Of a stretch of 64,000 bases of DNA, positions 52,456 through 62,011 are shown in pieces. Every line of letters starts with the position of its first letter. The stretch's first letter is position 1. The translations under genes and the position numbers were made by a program. Origin of the DNA: Flavimaribacter sp039888615 (lineage in GTDB: Bacteria; Pseudomonadota; Alphaproteobacteria; Rhizobiales; Rhizobiaceae); assembly GCA_039888615.1 (NCBI GenBank), contig JBDQQS010000010.1; one strand, written 5' to 3'. A model generated the notes under the pieces. It saw only the letters and a list, made by a program, of their open reading frames with translations. It did no database searches and was not told the DNA's origin.

Positions 52456-53352
52456 TTATGGATTGGCCTTGCCTGCAAAGGCCATGATCGCATCGAGCGA
52501 ATACTTCAGCTCGTCGCGTATCGGGGTCGTGGCGTCGAGAATTTCATCCGCCTTGAAGAAATCGAGCACCCGGAAGGCGCTGACGTCCGGCCGCAGGAAA
52601 ATGTGCGGGCTCGCGGCCTTGAGCTTCATCGATATGATCGACTGCATCATGATCTGGCTCGAACCGTATATGAGATCGACCGTTGTCGGACAGTCCTCGC
52701 TCGTGCCGCTCGGCCTACCCACGACATCGATGCCGATGATGATGTCGGCAAGACCGGCCAGATGGTCGTAGGGAACAGGATTGAAGATGCCGCCATCGAT
52801 CATGTAGCGGTTGTTGCAAAGTACAGGCCGGAACAGGGCCGGTATCGCCGATGAGGCGGCAATCGCATTGTAGAGGTCCCCGCTTGTGCAAACGGCCTCT
52901 TCCTGCGCATAGAAATCCGTGACGATGATCTTCATGGGGATCTTGAGATCCTCGAAGCGTTTAGGCACGCTTTCGGGCAGGAAGGCCGGCAGGGTTCGCT
53001 CGATATTGAACTGGCCGAGACGAAATCCGCCGGATAACATGTCGCCCATGCTGTAGGGCCGCGATTTCCAGATGCGGCTGATAACTTCACTGCGCTTCGA
53101 AAAGACGGCCAACATGCTTTCGCGAACCTCTCGGCCCGTCATGCCCGCGGCCATGCCCGATCCCAGGATCGACCCTATCGAAGCGCCGGAAATCGCCACC
53201 GGTTTAATACCCAGTTCGTCGAGCACTTCGATGACGTGAATATGGGCGACGCCACGCGCGCCGCCAGCGCCGAATGCGACGGCGACTGTAGGCTCACCGG
53301 AGATGCGGTGGACGGACGACAGATCTTCCGAAAGCGCTGGCTGGCTCTGCAT
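52456..53352 (-). CDS. Patatin-like phospholipase, cytoplasmic
   Basis: A 298-residue patatin-fold lipid acyl hydrolase without signal peptide. The oxyanion loop is GAGGARG (28-34), the nucleophile is Ser58 in GASIG and the catalytic Asp lies in YMIDGGIFNP. Its C-terminal half matches the Tat-exported patatin at 26899-27825 (GSSQIMMQS, LRPDVSAFRVLDF, ADEILDATT), so they are paralogues with different locations. ATG 53352 is chosen over 53406. It faces the MATE gene with three bases between the stops. Confidence 0.88.
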   Translation of the reverse strand: MQSQPALSEDLSSVHRISGEPTVAVAFGAGGARGVAHIHVIEVLDELGIKPVAISGASIGSILGSGMAAGMTGREVRESMLAVFSKRSEVISRIWKSRPYSMGDMLSGGFRLGQFNIERTLPAFLPESVPKRFEDLKIPMKIIVTDFYAQEEAVCTSGDLYNAIAASSAIPALFRPVLCNNRYMIDGGIFNPVPYDHLAGLADIIIGIDVVGRPSGTSEDCPTTVDLIYGSSQIMMQSIISMKLKAASPHIFLRPDVSAFRVLDFFKADEILDATTPIRDELKYSLDAIMAFAGKANP

Positions 53353-53487
53353 AATCGGCTTTCCCGGATCGCGCGGCGACGGACGGACAATCCATCCGGC
53401 CGGCATAGATCGAATGTGCGCCGTTCACGGCGGGAGTTCAAGAGCAGTGCGACAAACAGGCACGGCTTCAACTAACGCGAAGGACGC

Positions 53488-54048
53488 TCACTCCGGTTCA
53501 TGGACAAAGAAATGCATCGCAGTGTCGCCGAATGCGCGTCTCTCCAGCAGACGGTAGGAGCTGTCTACCTCCGGCGTGACGCTTGCGCGCTCTTCCAGCA
53601 CCGCAAGAGCCCCGGCCTTGAGCCAGTTTCCTCGCGCCGCCGCATCGAGCGCGCGCTCGCCGAGACCTTTTCCGTAAGGTGGATCCGCGAACAGGATATC
53701 GAACGGCTCTATCGCCTGTATATCGTCGAGGGCCGTGGCGTCGCGCCGGTAGATTTTTGATCTGCCTTGCGCCTGCAAGGCGTCGACATTGGAGCGGATG
53801 AGCGCGCGCCCTTCTGCGGATTGTTCCACGAACAGGACGAAGGACGCGCCGCGCGACAAGGCTTCAAGGCCCACCGCGCCAGTTCCGGCGAACAGGTCGA
53901 GGATCCGGCTGCCTTCCACGTCTATTGCAAGCCCGTGGGCAAGAATGTTGAACAGCGATTCCCGCGCGCGGTCTGTTGTGGGCCGGATCGACGCGCTTTT
54001 GGGCGCGGCGAGCCGATGACCGCGATGACTACCGCCGACGATCCGCAT
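53488..54048 (-). CDS. rsmD: 16S rRNA (guanine(966)-N2)-methyltransferase RsmD
   Basis: A 186-residue SAM-dependent methyltransferase that modifies G966 of 16S rRNA. N-terminal MRIVGGSHRGHRLAAP is typical, followed by TTDRARESLFNIL, the SAM-binding LDLFAGTGAVGLEALSRGA (about 48-66) and the catalytic DPPY in ILFADPPYGKGLG. It overlaps the pseudouridine synthase gene by 20 bases (54029-54048), so the two are co-expressed. Confidence 0.96.
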   Translation of the reverse strand: MRIVGGSHRGHRLAAPKSASIRPTTDRARESLFNILAHGLAIDVEGSRILDLFAGTGAVGLEALSRGASFVLFVEQSAEGRALIRSNVDALQAQGRSKIYRRDATALDDIQAIEPFDILFADPPYGKGLGERALDAAARGNWLKAGALAVLEERASVTPEVDSSYRLLERRAFGDTAMHFFVHEPE

Positions 54049-55282
54049 CGCTTCCGCGCGGCTTGCGTCCGGCCGGACGGGGTTTCGACTTGCCTGCGCC
54101 CATTTTCGCGCCCGGCTTGCCGGAAGGTTTTTTGGCGGCCTTCGCAGGGCCGACGGGACGCGCGCCAGGCGCCATCCAGACGTTGGAGCCGCGATTGCGT
54201 TGCGGCGCGGGTTTGCGCTGCGGCTTGTCGTCCTCGCCGAAGGACGACTTGCCGCCTCTGGCGTCGCCGCCGTCAGGTTTGCGGCGTTTTACGTCTCCGG
54301 CCCGCTCGGTGCGGCCGTCGGGTTTCCTGAATTCCTTGCGCGGTCGTTCCGGTTTTTCGGCGTCCGGACCATGCTTGAGTAGCGGCGCGTCGAAATTGGC
54401 GCCGGCCGCCAGCGCGAGACGTTCGCCCAATTGCTCGCGCAGCAGACGGCTGCGCACTTCCGATACGCCGCCTTCCGGCATGTCGCCGAGCTGGAACGGG
54501 CCGTAGGAGGTGCGAATGAGACGGTTGACCTCCAGCCCCAGAGCGCCCAGCACGTTTTTGATCTCGCGGTTCTTGCCTTCGCGCAGACCCATCGTGATCC
54601 AGACATTGGACCCTTGAACGCGGTCGAGCGTCGCTTCAATACCGCCATAGAGCACGCCGTCGACTGCGATGCCCTCTTGCAGCTTGTCAAGCGCCGCCTG
54701 CTCGATCTTGCCATGGGCGCGCACACGGTAGCGGCGCAGCCATCCGGTCGAGGGCAGCTCAAGCGTCCGGGCGAGGCCCCCGTCATTGGTCAGGAGCAGC
54801 AAACCCTCGGTGTTGATGTCGAGACGACCGATGGACATGACGCGCGGCATTGTTTTGGGCAGTTTTTCAAAGACTGTAGAACGGCCTTCGGGATCTTTGT
54901 GCGTGGTCACGAGACCGATCGGCTTGTGGTAGAGCCAGAGCCTGGTCCGTTCGATCGTGCGGATCGGCGAGCCATCGACCTCGATCCGGTCCTTCAGCGT
55001 GACGTTGACGGCTGGCGACTGCAGCACCGCGCCATTCAGGCTGACGCGGCCCTCGGCGATCATACGTTCGGCGTCGCGACGCGACCCGACGCCCGCGCGC
55101 GCGAGACGCTTTGCAATACGTTCCTCGCTGTTTTCATCGACACTGACCACCGGCGCGCGATCCGGCTTCGGGGCCGGCTTTCCGGTCGGCTTTTTGCCGC
55201 CGCGACCGGCGCCGCCTTTCGCGCCGCCCGGCCTTTTGCCAAATTTCGGTGATTTGGCTTTCGGGGACCGATTTTCCATCAT
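54029..55282 (-). CDS. Ribosomal large-subunit pseudouridine synthase, RluB/RsuA type, with long basic extensions
   Basis: A 417-residue enzyme that isomerises uridine in rRNA. The S4 domain is near residues 55-115 (RIAKRLARAGVGSRRDAERMI) and the catalytic core has the Asp in GRLDINTEGLLLLTNDG, followed by GLREGKNREIKNVL. Both ends are extended: an N-terminal Lys/Arg/Gly/Pro-rich stretch (about 1-45) and a C-terminal low-complexity tail of about 125 residues rich in Arg, Lys, Pro, Gly. Such tails are probably unstructured RNA-binding regions, as in several alphaproteobacterial members. Confidence 0.93.
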   Translation of the reverse strand: MMENRSPKAKSPKFGKRPGGAKGGAGRGGKKPTGKPAPKPDRAPVVSVDENSEERIAKRLARAGVGSRRDAERMIAEGRVSLNGAVLQSPAVNVTLKDRIEVDGSPIRTIERTRLWLYHKPIGLVTTHKDPEGRSTVFEKLPKTMPRVMSIGRLDINTEGLLLLTNDGGLARTLELPSTGWLRRYRVRAHGKIEQAALDKLQEGIAVDGVLYGGIEATLDRVQGSNVWITMGLREGKNREIKNVLGALGLEVNRLIRTSYGPFQLGDMPEGGVSEVRSRLLREQLGERLALAAGANFDAPLLKHGPDAEKPERPRKEFRKPDGRTERAGDVKRRKPDGGDARGGKSSFGEDDKPQRKPAPQRNRGSNVWMAPGARPVGPAKAAKKPSGKPGAKMGAGKSKPRPAGRKPRGSDADRRR

Positions 55283-55326
55283 CTATTGATTCCTATCAGG
55301 AGCGAGTTGCTCTATTACACCGGAAT

Positions 55327-55782
55327 ATGTCGACGACAATGCGTTTTATGGATGTGGCGCTCGAAGAAGCCAGGCTCGCCGCCGAACGCGGCGAAGTGCC
55401 GGTGGGCGCTGTCATCGTCCACAAGGGCGAGATCGTGACGCGTTGCGGAAATCTCACACGCGCCACAAGCGACGTGACGGCCCATGCGGAGATTGTGGCC
55501 ATCCGAAGCGCCGGGGAGAAACTCGGGAGCGAGCGGCTTTGCGAATGCGACCTCTACGTCACGCTGGAGCCTTGCGCCATGTGCGCCGCGGCGATTTCCT
55601 TCGCCCGCATCCGGCGGCTGTATTTCGGCGCAGAGGACGCCAAGGGCGGCGGCGTTGTGAATGGTGTAAGGTTCTTCGCTTCCGCGACCTGTCACCACCG
55701 TCCGGAGGTCTATTCCGGCTTCTCCGAAAAAGCGGCTGAAACCATGCTCAAGTCGTTCTTCGCCGAACGCAGGCAGCGCTGA
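55327..55782 (+). CDS. tadA: tRNA-specific adenosine deaminase
   Basis: A 151-residue deaminase that makes inosine at the wobble position of tRNA-Arg(ACG). The zinc site is complete: HAE in VTAHAEIVAI and PCAMC in LEPCAMCAAA, with the proton-shuttling Glu in the HAE motif. ATG 55327 follows GGAATAT, moderate. It abuts its convergent neighbour with zero spacing (TGATCA at 55780-55785 supplies both stops). Confidence 0.95.
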   Translation: MSTTMRFMDVALEEARLAAERGEVPVGAVIVHKGEIVTRCGNLTRATSDVTAHAEIVAIRSAGEKLGSERLCECDLYVTLEPCAMCAAAISFARIRRLYFGAEDAKGGGVVNGVRFFASATCHHRPEVYSGFSEKAAETMLKSFFAERRQR

Positions 55783-56376
55783 TCAGAAGGGCCAGAGCTT
55801 GAAGCCCTTTTTCTCCTTGGCTTCAGCTTCGCGACGCTTTTCCTTGTCGTATTCGGATTCGCCCAGCTCGCCGACAGGCGCCGTATCGGCCGGTTCGCGA
55901 TAGGCCATGGGCGGATCGCTCAAGGTGCGGCGGTCCGAATAGGCGCCCCTGGCGTTGGCCTTGGCTGCACGGAATTGCTGCCACTGTTCACTGCTGACGT
56001 TGTCGTCAGGGCTGGCCAGCGGCGACGTGTACGGTTTCTTGTCGCGATTGACGGAAGCCGTCTCGCGTAAACGCGCCCTGGTTTCTTCCGGAGATTCAAG
56101 CCAGGCGGGATTATCTTTCGAGGCCAGGCTCTGCTGCGGTTGCGGCAGCGTGGCGCCTTCCGGAGGCTCGACAATATCCGGCCGCGGATTGTATTCGGTC
56201 TTCTGATTCTTGCCCGGAGTGCCTATCGAGGCAATGCTGGTGATGTCTTGCAGCAACTGCACATTCTGCGACGTGCCCGTGCCGTAGGTCGGACCGCCGA
56301 GGCAGCCCGAAAGGACGGCTGAAACCGCTGTCGCACCGGCAATGACGCAACCCGACCGGAAAGTACTTCGCTTCAT
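55783..56376 (-). CDS. Lipoprotein of unknown function, Rhizobiales type
   Basis: A 197-residue lipoprotein: the lipobox LSGC places the lipidated Cys at position 25. The mature chain is low-complexity, proline-rich (PPEGATLPQPQQS, SPEETRARLRETAS) and ends in a Lys/Glu-rich stretch GFKLWPF. No enzymatic motif is seen; it may be an unstructured outer-membrane-linked protein. It is alone between ileS and tadA. Confidence 0.8.
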   Translation of the reverse strand: MKRSTFRSGCVIAGATAVSAVLSGCLGGPTYGTGTSQNVQLLQDITSIASIGTPGKNQKTEYNPRPDIVEPPEGATLPQPQQSLASKDNPAWLESPEETRARLRETASVNRDKKPYTSPLASPDDNVSSEQWQQFRAAKANARGAYSDRRTLSDPPMAYREPADTAPVGELGESEYDKEKRREAEAKEKKGFKLWPF

Positions 56377-56479
56377 CTAACTGGTTATCCCGTTTCCCAC
56401 CTGACGCCCCTCAGGACGCATGCCAATAGTCCCACCGTCCAACTTGTGTCCGGTTTGACTGTCGAATCCGGCAATATTG

Positions 56480-56547
56480 GGGAGAGTTGTAACCGATTTT
56501 GGCTTCCGCCGCAAATTTGAAGCGTCAAATCCGGTTCCAACTCTCCC
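56480..56547. repeat. Long imperfect inverted repeat between ileS and the lipoprotein gene
   Basis: The left arm, 56480-56499 (starting GGGAGAGTTGTAACCG), and the right arm, 56527-56547 (ending CCGGTTCCAACTCTCCC), pair over about 19 of 21 positions around a 27-nt loop. It lies 18 bp past the ileS stop and 104 bp before the lipoprotein start. It could be an RNA hairpin ending the ileS transcript or an interspersed repeat; no U-run follows the stem. Confidence 0.6.
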
Positions 56548-56564
56548 AGGACTCGGTCGTCTGA

Positions 56565-59513
56565 CTAGTCCAGCCTGCCGAGCGCCTTCAATTCTTGCAG
56601 CGCCGCCGCGTCGCGCGCCGAAACCTCCGGAAACTCCGGGTCCGAGCCCACATCGTCGGTCAAACGCCATGAACGGGCGCATTTGCGGCCGTTTGCAAGC
56701 ACCGGCTCGACGCTCACGCCTGCGATTTCCGGCATCCGGAAGGCGGCGGACGGACCTTCGCCGTCCTTCACCACGACGCCGGAGGTGATGCAAATCTCCT
56801 CGAAATCGCGCCCTTCGAGCGCTTTTCGCAATTCTGCGTCGGCGATGTGCACGACAGGCGCCGCCTCCAGCGACGAACCGATGCGCTTTTCGCGACGCTC
56901 GATTTCGAGGGCGCCGGTCACGACCCGGCGCACCGTGCGAATCCGGCGCCAAGTGGCCGCGAGCGCTTCGTCCAGCCATTCGGCCTCGACAGTCGGGAAC
57001 TGCGCCAGATGAACGGATTCGGCGTCCGGATACCGCATCAGCCAGGCTTCATCCATGGTGAAGGGCAGCATTGGCGCAAGCCAGCATGTCAGGCAGTCGA
57101 AGATCTTTCTCACCGTCTGCAAGGCGGCTTTCCTGCGGACACTCGATGGAGCATCGCAGTAGAGCGCGTCCTTGCGTATATCGAAGTAGAAGGCCGACAG
57201 ATCCACGCTCGCGAAATCGATCAACGCGCGGGCGATCGTCTTGAAGTCGAAATCGTCATAGCCGCGATTGACCAGCGCCTCGAGTTCGACCAGCCGGTGC
57301 AGCATGTATCGTTCGAGCTGCGGCAAATCGGCGTAGGCGACTTCATCGCCCTGGTCATGCGAGAGGGTTCCGAGCATCCAGCGGATGGTGTTGCGCAGCT
57401 TGCGGTAGGCGTCGATATTGGTCTGGATCGTCGCCTTGCCGAGACGCTGGTCCTCCCAATAGTCCGTCGTCATCACCCAGAGACGCAGGATATCGGCGCC
57501 GGACTGGTTCATGATGTCCTGCGGCGTGACCGTGTTGCCCTTTGATTTGGACATCTTTTCACCGTTCTCATCCATGGTGAAGCCATGGGTGACGACGGCG
57601 TTGTAGGGCGCGCGGCCACGCGTCGCGCAGCTTTCAAGCAGCGAGGAATGGAACCAGCCGCGATGCTGGTCCGAGCCCTCGAGATAGACATCGGCGGGCC
57701 ATTTCAGGTCAGGCCGGTCTTCCAGAGTAAACGTGTGCGTGCTTCCGGAATCGAACCAGACGTCCAGAATGTCGGTGACCTTCGTCCAGCGATCCTTGTC
57801 GTCGCGGCCAGCCAGGAACCGATCCTTCGCCCCGTCCTCGAACCAGGCGTCCGCGCCCTCTGCTTCGAATGCCTCGAAGATGCGCCGGTTGACCGTTTCG
57901 TCGATGAGAATGTCGCCGTCTTCATCCACGAATACGGTGATCGGCACGCCCCAGGCGCGCTGTCGCGACAGCACCCAGTCCGGCCGCGTTTCGATCATGC
58001 CGCGCAGCCGCCTCTGGCCGCCAGCGGGAACGAAACGCGTATCGTCGATCGCCTTCAGCGATCGCTGACGCAGCGTCGTTCCATCTTCGAACTCCTTGTC
58101 CATATGGACGAACCATTGCGGCGTGTTGCGGAAGATCACCGGTTTCTTGGAGCGCCAGGAATGCGGATAGGTGTGTTTCAGCCGGCCCCGGGCGAACAGC
58201 ATTTCGGCCGCGATCAGAGCGGCGATCACGCGCGTGTTGGCGTCGCCCTTCTTGCCCTTGTCGTCGATGACGCGGGCGGCGCCGTCCGGTGAATCCGGAC
58301 CAAAGCCCGGCGCGTCCTTTGTGTAATAGCCGTCGTCAGCGACCGGAAACGGTATCGCCACCTCGAGGCCGCGCGCGGCGAGTTCGCGCGCATGATCCAT
58401 CCACGCCTCGAAGTCCTCGCGGCCGTGGCTCGGCGCCGTGTGCACGAAACCGGTTCCGGCGTCGTCGGTGACATGATCGCCTTCAAGCAGCGGCACGGGG
58501 AAATCATAGCCGAGATCGCTGAGCGGATGCGCGCATGTCAGGTGCAGCAACTCGTCGCCGGACACATCGCGCAGGCGGCTGTATTCCAGTTTCGCCTTGG
58601 CGAAGCTTTCCTCTGCGAGCGCGTCGGCGAACACCAGTTTCTCGCCCGGCTGCGGTCCGAAATCGTTTTCGGCCGCCGTGACTTCGTAGAGGCCATAGCT
58701 GATGCGCGGTGAAAAACAGATTGCGCGGTTGCCCGGGATCGTCCACGGCGTGGTTGTCCAGATGACCACGAACGCGCCCTGCAACTCCGCGACCTTTACG
58801 GCGATATCCGCCGAATCCGGCTTCGCGCCCCAGTCGATGACGGGAAACTTCACCCAGACCGTGTCGCTTTCGTAGTCCTGATACTCGACTTCGGCCTCGG
58901 CGAGCGCCGTGCGCTCGACAACCGACCACATGACGGGCTTAGACCCCCGATAGAGCTGGCCGAGTGCGGCGATCTTCATCAGTTCGCCGGCGATCCGCGC
59001 CTCGGCGTGGAAATTCATGGTCGTGTAGGGCTGCTCGAAATCGCCTTCGATGCCGAGCCTGTGGAACTCTTCGGTCTGGACCTCGATCCAGTGGCTGGCG
59101 AACTCACGACATTCGCGCCGAAACTCGTTGATCGGCACCTCGTCCTTGTTCTTGCCCTTGGCGCGATACTGCTCTTCGATCTTCCATTCGATCGGCAGGC
59201 CGTGGCAGTCCCAGCCCGGCACATAGTTGCTGTCATATCCGCGCATCTGGAATGAGCGGGTGATGACGTCTTTGAGAACCTTGTTGAGCGAATGGCCGAT
59301 GTGGATGTTGCCGTTGGCGTAGGGCGGACCGTCGTGTAGCACGAATTTCGGCCGGCCGGCGGCGTCCTCGCGCAGTTTGCGATAGAGGTTCATGTCCTCC
59401 CAGCGTTTCACGAGGTCGGGCTCCATCTTCGGCAAGCCGGCGCGCATCGGAAAGTCGGTCTTCGGGAGGAAGAGCGTGCGTGAATAGTCCAGTTGTTCTT
59501 TGGTGTCGGTCAT
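56565..59513 (-). CDS. ileS: Isoleucyl-tRNA synthetase
   Basis: A 982-residue class I synthetase that charges tRNA-Ile. The HIGH region is PYANGNIHIGHSLNK (about 65-79) and the KMSKS loop GEKMSKSKGNTV is near 640-651; the editing domain lies between (about 220-420) with TAPSHGREDF. The C-terminal tRNA-binding domain is alphaproteobacterial in length, without an obvious terminal Zn-finger. Start ATG 59513 is preferred to 59585. It usually precedes lspA; here the next gene is a lipoprotein, so lspA is elsewhere. Confidence 0.95.
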   Translation of the reverse strand: MTDTKEQLDYSRTLFLPKTDFPMRAGLPKMEPDLVKRWEDMNLYRKLREDAAGRPKFVLHDGPPYANGNIHIGHSLNKVLKDVITRSFQMRGYDSNYVPGWDCHGLPIEWKIEEQYRAKGKNKDEVPINEFRRECREFASHWIEVQTEEFHRLGIEGDFEQPYTTMNFHAEARIAGELMKIAALGQLYRGSKPVMWSVVERTALAEAEVEYQDYESDTVWVKFPVIDWGAKPDSADIAVKVAELQGAFVVIWTTTPWTIPGNRAICFSPRISYGLYEVTAAENDFGPQPGEKLVFADALAEESFAKAKLEYSRLRDVSGDELLHLTCAHPLSDLGYDFPVPLLEGDHVTDDAGTGFVHTAPSHGREDFEAWMDHARELAARGLEVAIPFPVADDGYYTKDAPGFGPDSPDGAARVIDDKGKKGDANTRVIAALIAAEMLFARGRLKHTYPHSWRSKKPVIFRNTPQWFVHMDKEFEDGTTLRQRSLKAIDDTRFVPAGGQRRLRGMIETRPDWVLSRQRAWGVPITVFVDEDGDILIDETVNRRIFEAFEAEGADAWFEDGAKDRFLAGRDDKDRWTKVTDILDVWFDSGSTHTFTLEDRPDLKWPADVYLEGSDQHRGWFHSSLLESCATRGRAPYNAVVTHGFTMDENGEKMSKSKGNTVTPQDIMNQSGADILRLWVMTTDYWEDQRLGKATIQTNIDAYRKLRNTIRWMLGTLSHDQGDEVAYADLPQLERYMLHRLVELEALVNRGYDDFDFKTIARALIDFASVDLSAFYFDIRKDALYCDAPSSVRRKAALQTVRKIFDCLTCWLAPMLPFTMDEAWLMRYPDAESVHLAQFPTVEAEWLDEALAATWRRIRTVRRVVTGALEIERREKRIGSSLEAAPVVHIADAELRKALEGRDFEEICITSGVVVKDGEGPSAAFRMPEIAGVSVEPVLANGRKCARSWRLTDDVGSDPEFPEVSARDAAALQELKALGRLD

Positions 59514-59956
59514 CGGCTTTTCGGTTCTGATCTGGTCCGCCCGGCTATCGCCGTTGCGGTTCTGACGCGCAGCGTCGAAATGCATTGTCTGGATTGATCG
59601 CGCCCTCTGGACGCAGCTCAGGGTTCCCGGACTTCCCCAGTCAGGAAGCCGGGCCGATAATTCGTATCGTGCTGTTCAATCCGAAAGCGGCCTTCATAAC
59701 GAGAGGCCTTCTATCAACGCTCTTTGCAGGAATAAAGGCTTTTCTCGGCAGACAGCGACTTTTAGCTTCAGATTATCCTGAAAGCGGGACGGTTATGTCG
59801 AGCGGTCCTGGTGTGGTGGAATTGAAGTTCCTTACATTGTGGCAGCTGTCACTTGCAGGAACTTCAAATCCGTACACAACACTAGAATCATTATCTTGCT
59901 AGTGCCCTTATCGAATCTGAAGTTCAAACAAAGCCTACTGCAGGATGTAACGAACC
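59514..59956. other. Gene-free stretch with several inverted repeats between ribF and ileS
   Basis: No credible gene is present. Two perfect inverted repeats occur: TTGAAGTTCCT (59822-59832) with AGGAACTTCAA (59857-59867), and CGAATCTGA (59912-59920) with TCAGATTCG (59957-59965), the latter straddling the end of ribF. The first forms an 11-bp stem with a 24-nt loop. The stretch is less GC-rich than either flanking gene and could hold a promoter for ileS or a degenerate mobile sequence. Confidence 0.5.
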
Positions 59957-60922
59957 TCAGATTCGGGGCGCCAGGTGGCGCGCGCCGGACAGCGCCGCGC
60001 GAGCCTCCTCGGCGTCCAGGTGCATCTGGTTGGTCAAGGCCTCCAGACTGTCGAACTTTTCTTCCCCGCGCAGCCAGGAGACGAAGGAGACGCTGCAGGT
60101 CTCGCCGTAAAGGTCGCCCTCGAAATCGAACAGATATGTTTCGAGCAGAAGCGCGCCGTCTTCATCAACGGTGGGCCTGCGTCCGAAACTCGCGACCCCG
60201 TCGAACAATTCGCCTCCGGAACGACGGAACCGAACCGCATAGACGCCCGGCTTCAGCATCGCGTGATCCGGCATGCGCATGTTGGCCGTCGGAAATCCGA
60301 GCGTCCGGCCAAGTTTCCTACCGTCCACGATTTCCTCTTCCACCGTGTAGTGGTAGCCGAGAAGTCCCGACGCCTCGGCGACCCGGCCTTCGGAGAGAAG
60401 CTGGCGGATCCGGCTTGAGGAGACGACTTCGCCGTTCTCGTCCCTGAACGATTCCACCTCTGTGACGCCAAAGCCGAAACGCTTCCCCGCTTCGCGCAAA
60501 TAGTCCGGCGTTCCCGCCCGCGCCTTGCCGAAGTGAAAATTGAAGCCGGTGACCGCATGGGTGAGGCTGAAACCGCCCACCAGGATGTCCTTGATGAAAT
60601 CGGCGGCTTCCAGGGCGGCGAACGCGCGGTCGAAAGGCATCTCGACGACGGCGGCGAAACCCAGCCTTTCTATCAGATGCGCCTTGAGCGGCGCGGGCGT
60701 CAACCGGAAGACCGGATTGTCCGGCTTGAAGACGGTTTTTGGATGCGGTTCGAAGGTCAGAACGATAGCCGGCGCATTTTTTCTGGACGCGATCTCGAGC
60801 GTTTCCCCGAGAACCGCCTGGTGGCCGCGATGGAGTCCGTCGAAATTTCCTATGGCGACGACGCCGCCTTTCAGGGAAGGCGGCAGGTCGGTCGTCGATT
60901 GGGTTCGAACGAACGCTGTCAT
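59957..60922 (-). CDS. ribF: Bifunctional riboflavin kinase/FAD synthetase
   Basis: A 321-residue enzyme that makes FMN from riboflavin and FAD from FMN. The N-terminal FAD synthetase has the nucleotidyltransferase motif IGNFDGLHRGHQAVL (about 22-36), and ISSSRIRQLL-like VVSSSRIRQLLSEG. The C-terminal riboflavin kinase begins at about 185 with GRTLGFPTANM. It begins just below the HAD gene's stop (60922/60925). Confidence 0.95.
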   Translation of the reverse strand: MTAFVRTQSTTDLPPSLKGGVVAIGNFDGLHRGHQAVLGETLEIASRKNAPAIVLTFEPHPKTVFKPDNPVFRLTPAPLKAHLIERLGFAAVVEMPFDRAFAALEAADFIKDILVGGFSLTHAVTGFNFHFGKARAGTPDYLREAGKRFGFGVTEVESFRDENGEVVSSSRIRQLLSEGRVAEASGLLGYHYTVEEEIVDGRKLGRTLGFPTANMRMPDHAMLKPGVYAVRFRRSGGELFDGVASFGRRPTVDEDGALLLETYLFDFEGDLYGETCSVSFVSWLRGEEKFDSLEALTNQMHLDAEEARAALSGARHLAPRI

Positions 60923-60924
60923 GC

Positions 60925-61773
60925 TTACCTCAAGCGCGGCATCCAGCCCACCGGCGTCATGCGATGTTCGGCGAGAAACGTATCGAGCGCGGTTTCGTCA
61001 ATCACGCCTGTCCGGGAGTAGATCGCCGCGTGTATTCCAAGCGCAATGTATATGACGTCGAGCCCGTAATCATGCGCCCCCTTGATATCAGTCGGCATGC
61101 CGTCGCCAATGGCGACCACGCGCCTGGGATCGACAACACCCTTGACGGTTGTCGCCGTTTCCAGCGCCGCCTCGTAAATCGGCCTGTGCGGCTTTCCGGA
61201 AATTCTCGTGGCGCCGCCCATTTTCTCATAGAGCGCCGCGATCGCTCCGGCGCAGGGCACCAGCTTGTGACCGCGCTCGACCACAATATCCGGGTTGGCG
61301 CACACGAACGGCAGATCCCTGGCTTTAGCCTGTTCGAGCATCGGGAGGTAATCTTCCGCCCGTTCGTTCTCATCGTCCCGCAAGCCTGCGCAGACGACGG
61401 CGTCCGCCTCTTCAATCTCGACGCAGGAGACATCAAGACCGTCGAGCAGGCTCTGGTTCCAGTCAGCGCCGACGAAATGAATGTTCTTCGGACCGTCCTC
61501 GATCAGCGCCCGCGTCACGTCGCCCGACGTGACGATTGCATCGTAGCTGTCCGCGCCAACGCCGAGCCCGGCGATCTGCAGGCTGACATCCGCGCTGAGC
61601 CGCGGCGAATTCGTAATGAGGATGACGGATCCGCCCTCGATCCGGAAGTTGCGAAGCGCCTCGGCGGCGGGCTGGAACGCCTCGACGCCATTGTGCAGGA
61701 CTCCCCAGACGTCGCACAAAACCACATCATATTGGCCTTTGATGTCAGCCAGGCGATCGATTTTTGCCACCAT
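60925..61773 (-). CDS. HAD-superfamily hydrolase, TIGR01459-type (NagD-like)
   Basis: A 282-residue HAD phosphatase of subclass IIA. The catalytic Asp pair lies in VLCDVWGVLHNG (about 15-26), the Ser/Thr motif II in ILITNSPRLS, and the C-terminal motif III/IV region in AIGDGMPTDIKGAHDYG. Such proteins sit next to ribF in Rhizobiales and may dephosphorylate a sugar or flavin precursor. ATG 61773 is chosen over an in-frame start at 61830. Confidence 0.9.
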   Translation of the reverse strand: MVAKIDRLADIKGQYDVVLCDVWGVLHNGVEAFQPAAEALRNFRIEGGSVILITNSPRLSADVSLQIAGLGVGADSYDAIVTSGDVTRALIEDGPKNIHFVGADWNQSLLDGLDVSCVEIEEADAVVCAGLRDDENERAEDYLPMLEQAKARDLPFVCANPDIVVERGHKLVPCAGAIAALYEKMGGATRISGKPHRPIYEAALETATTVKGVVDPRRVVAIGDGMPTDIKGAHDYGLDVIYIALGIHAAIYSRTGVIDETALDTFLAEHRMTPVGWMPRLR

Positions 61774-62011
61774 GAATACTATTGCCTTCAGGACGTCCGG
61801 AACTCTTTTTCGCGCCTCGACCTTGCGCACGGCGCGGGCAAGGCAGACATTGACCAGCAGCGGCGAGAATACAAGTCCCCGCCGACAAATTAATTAACCG
61901 CGATCGGGGATTTGCTGTTGACCCCGACCGGAGCACCGCGCTATCCGGCGGCCCAGGCGACGCCGGTACAAAGACTCGCAACCGCGATCTGAAAAAGCGG
62001 CGCCAAAATCC

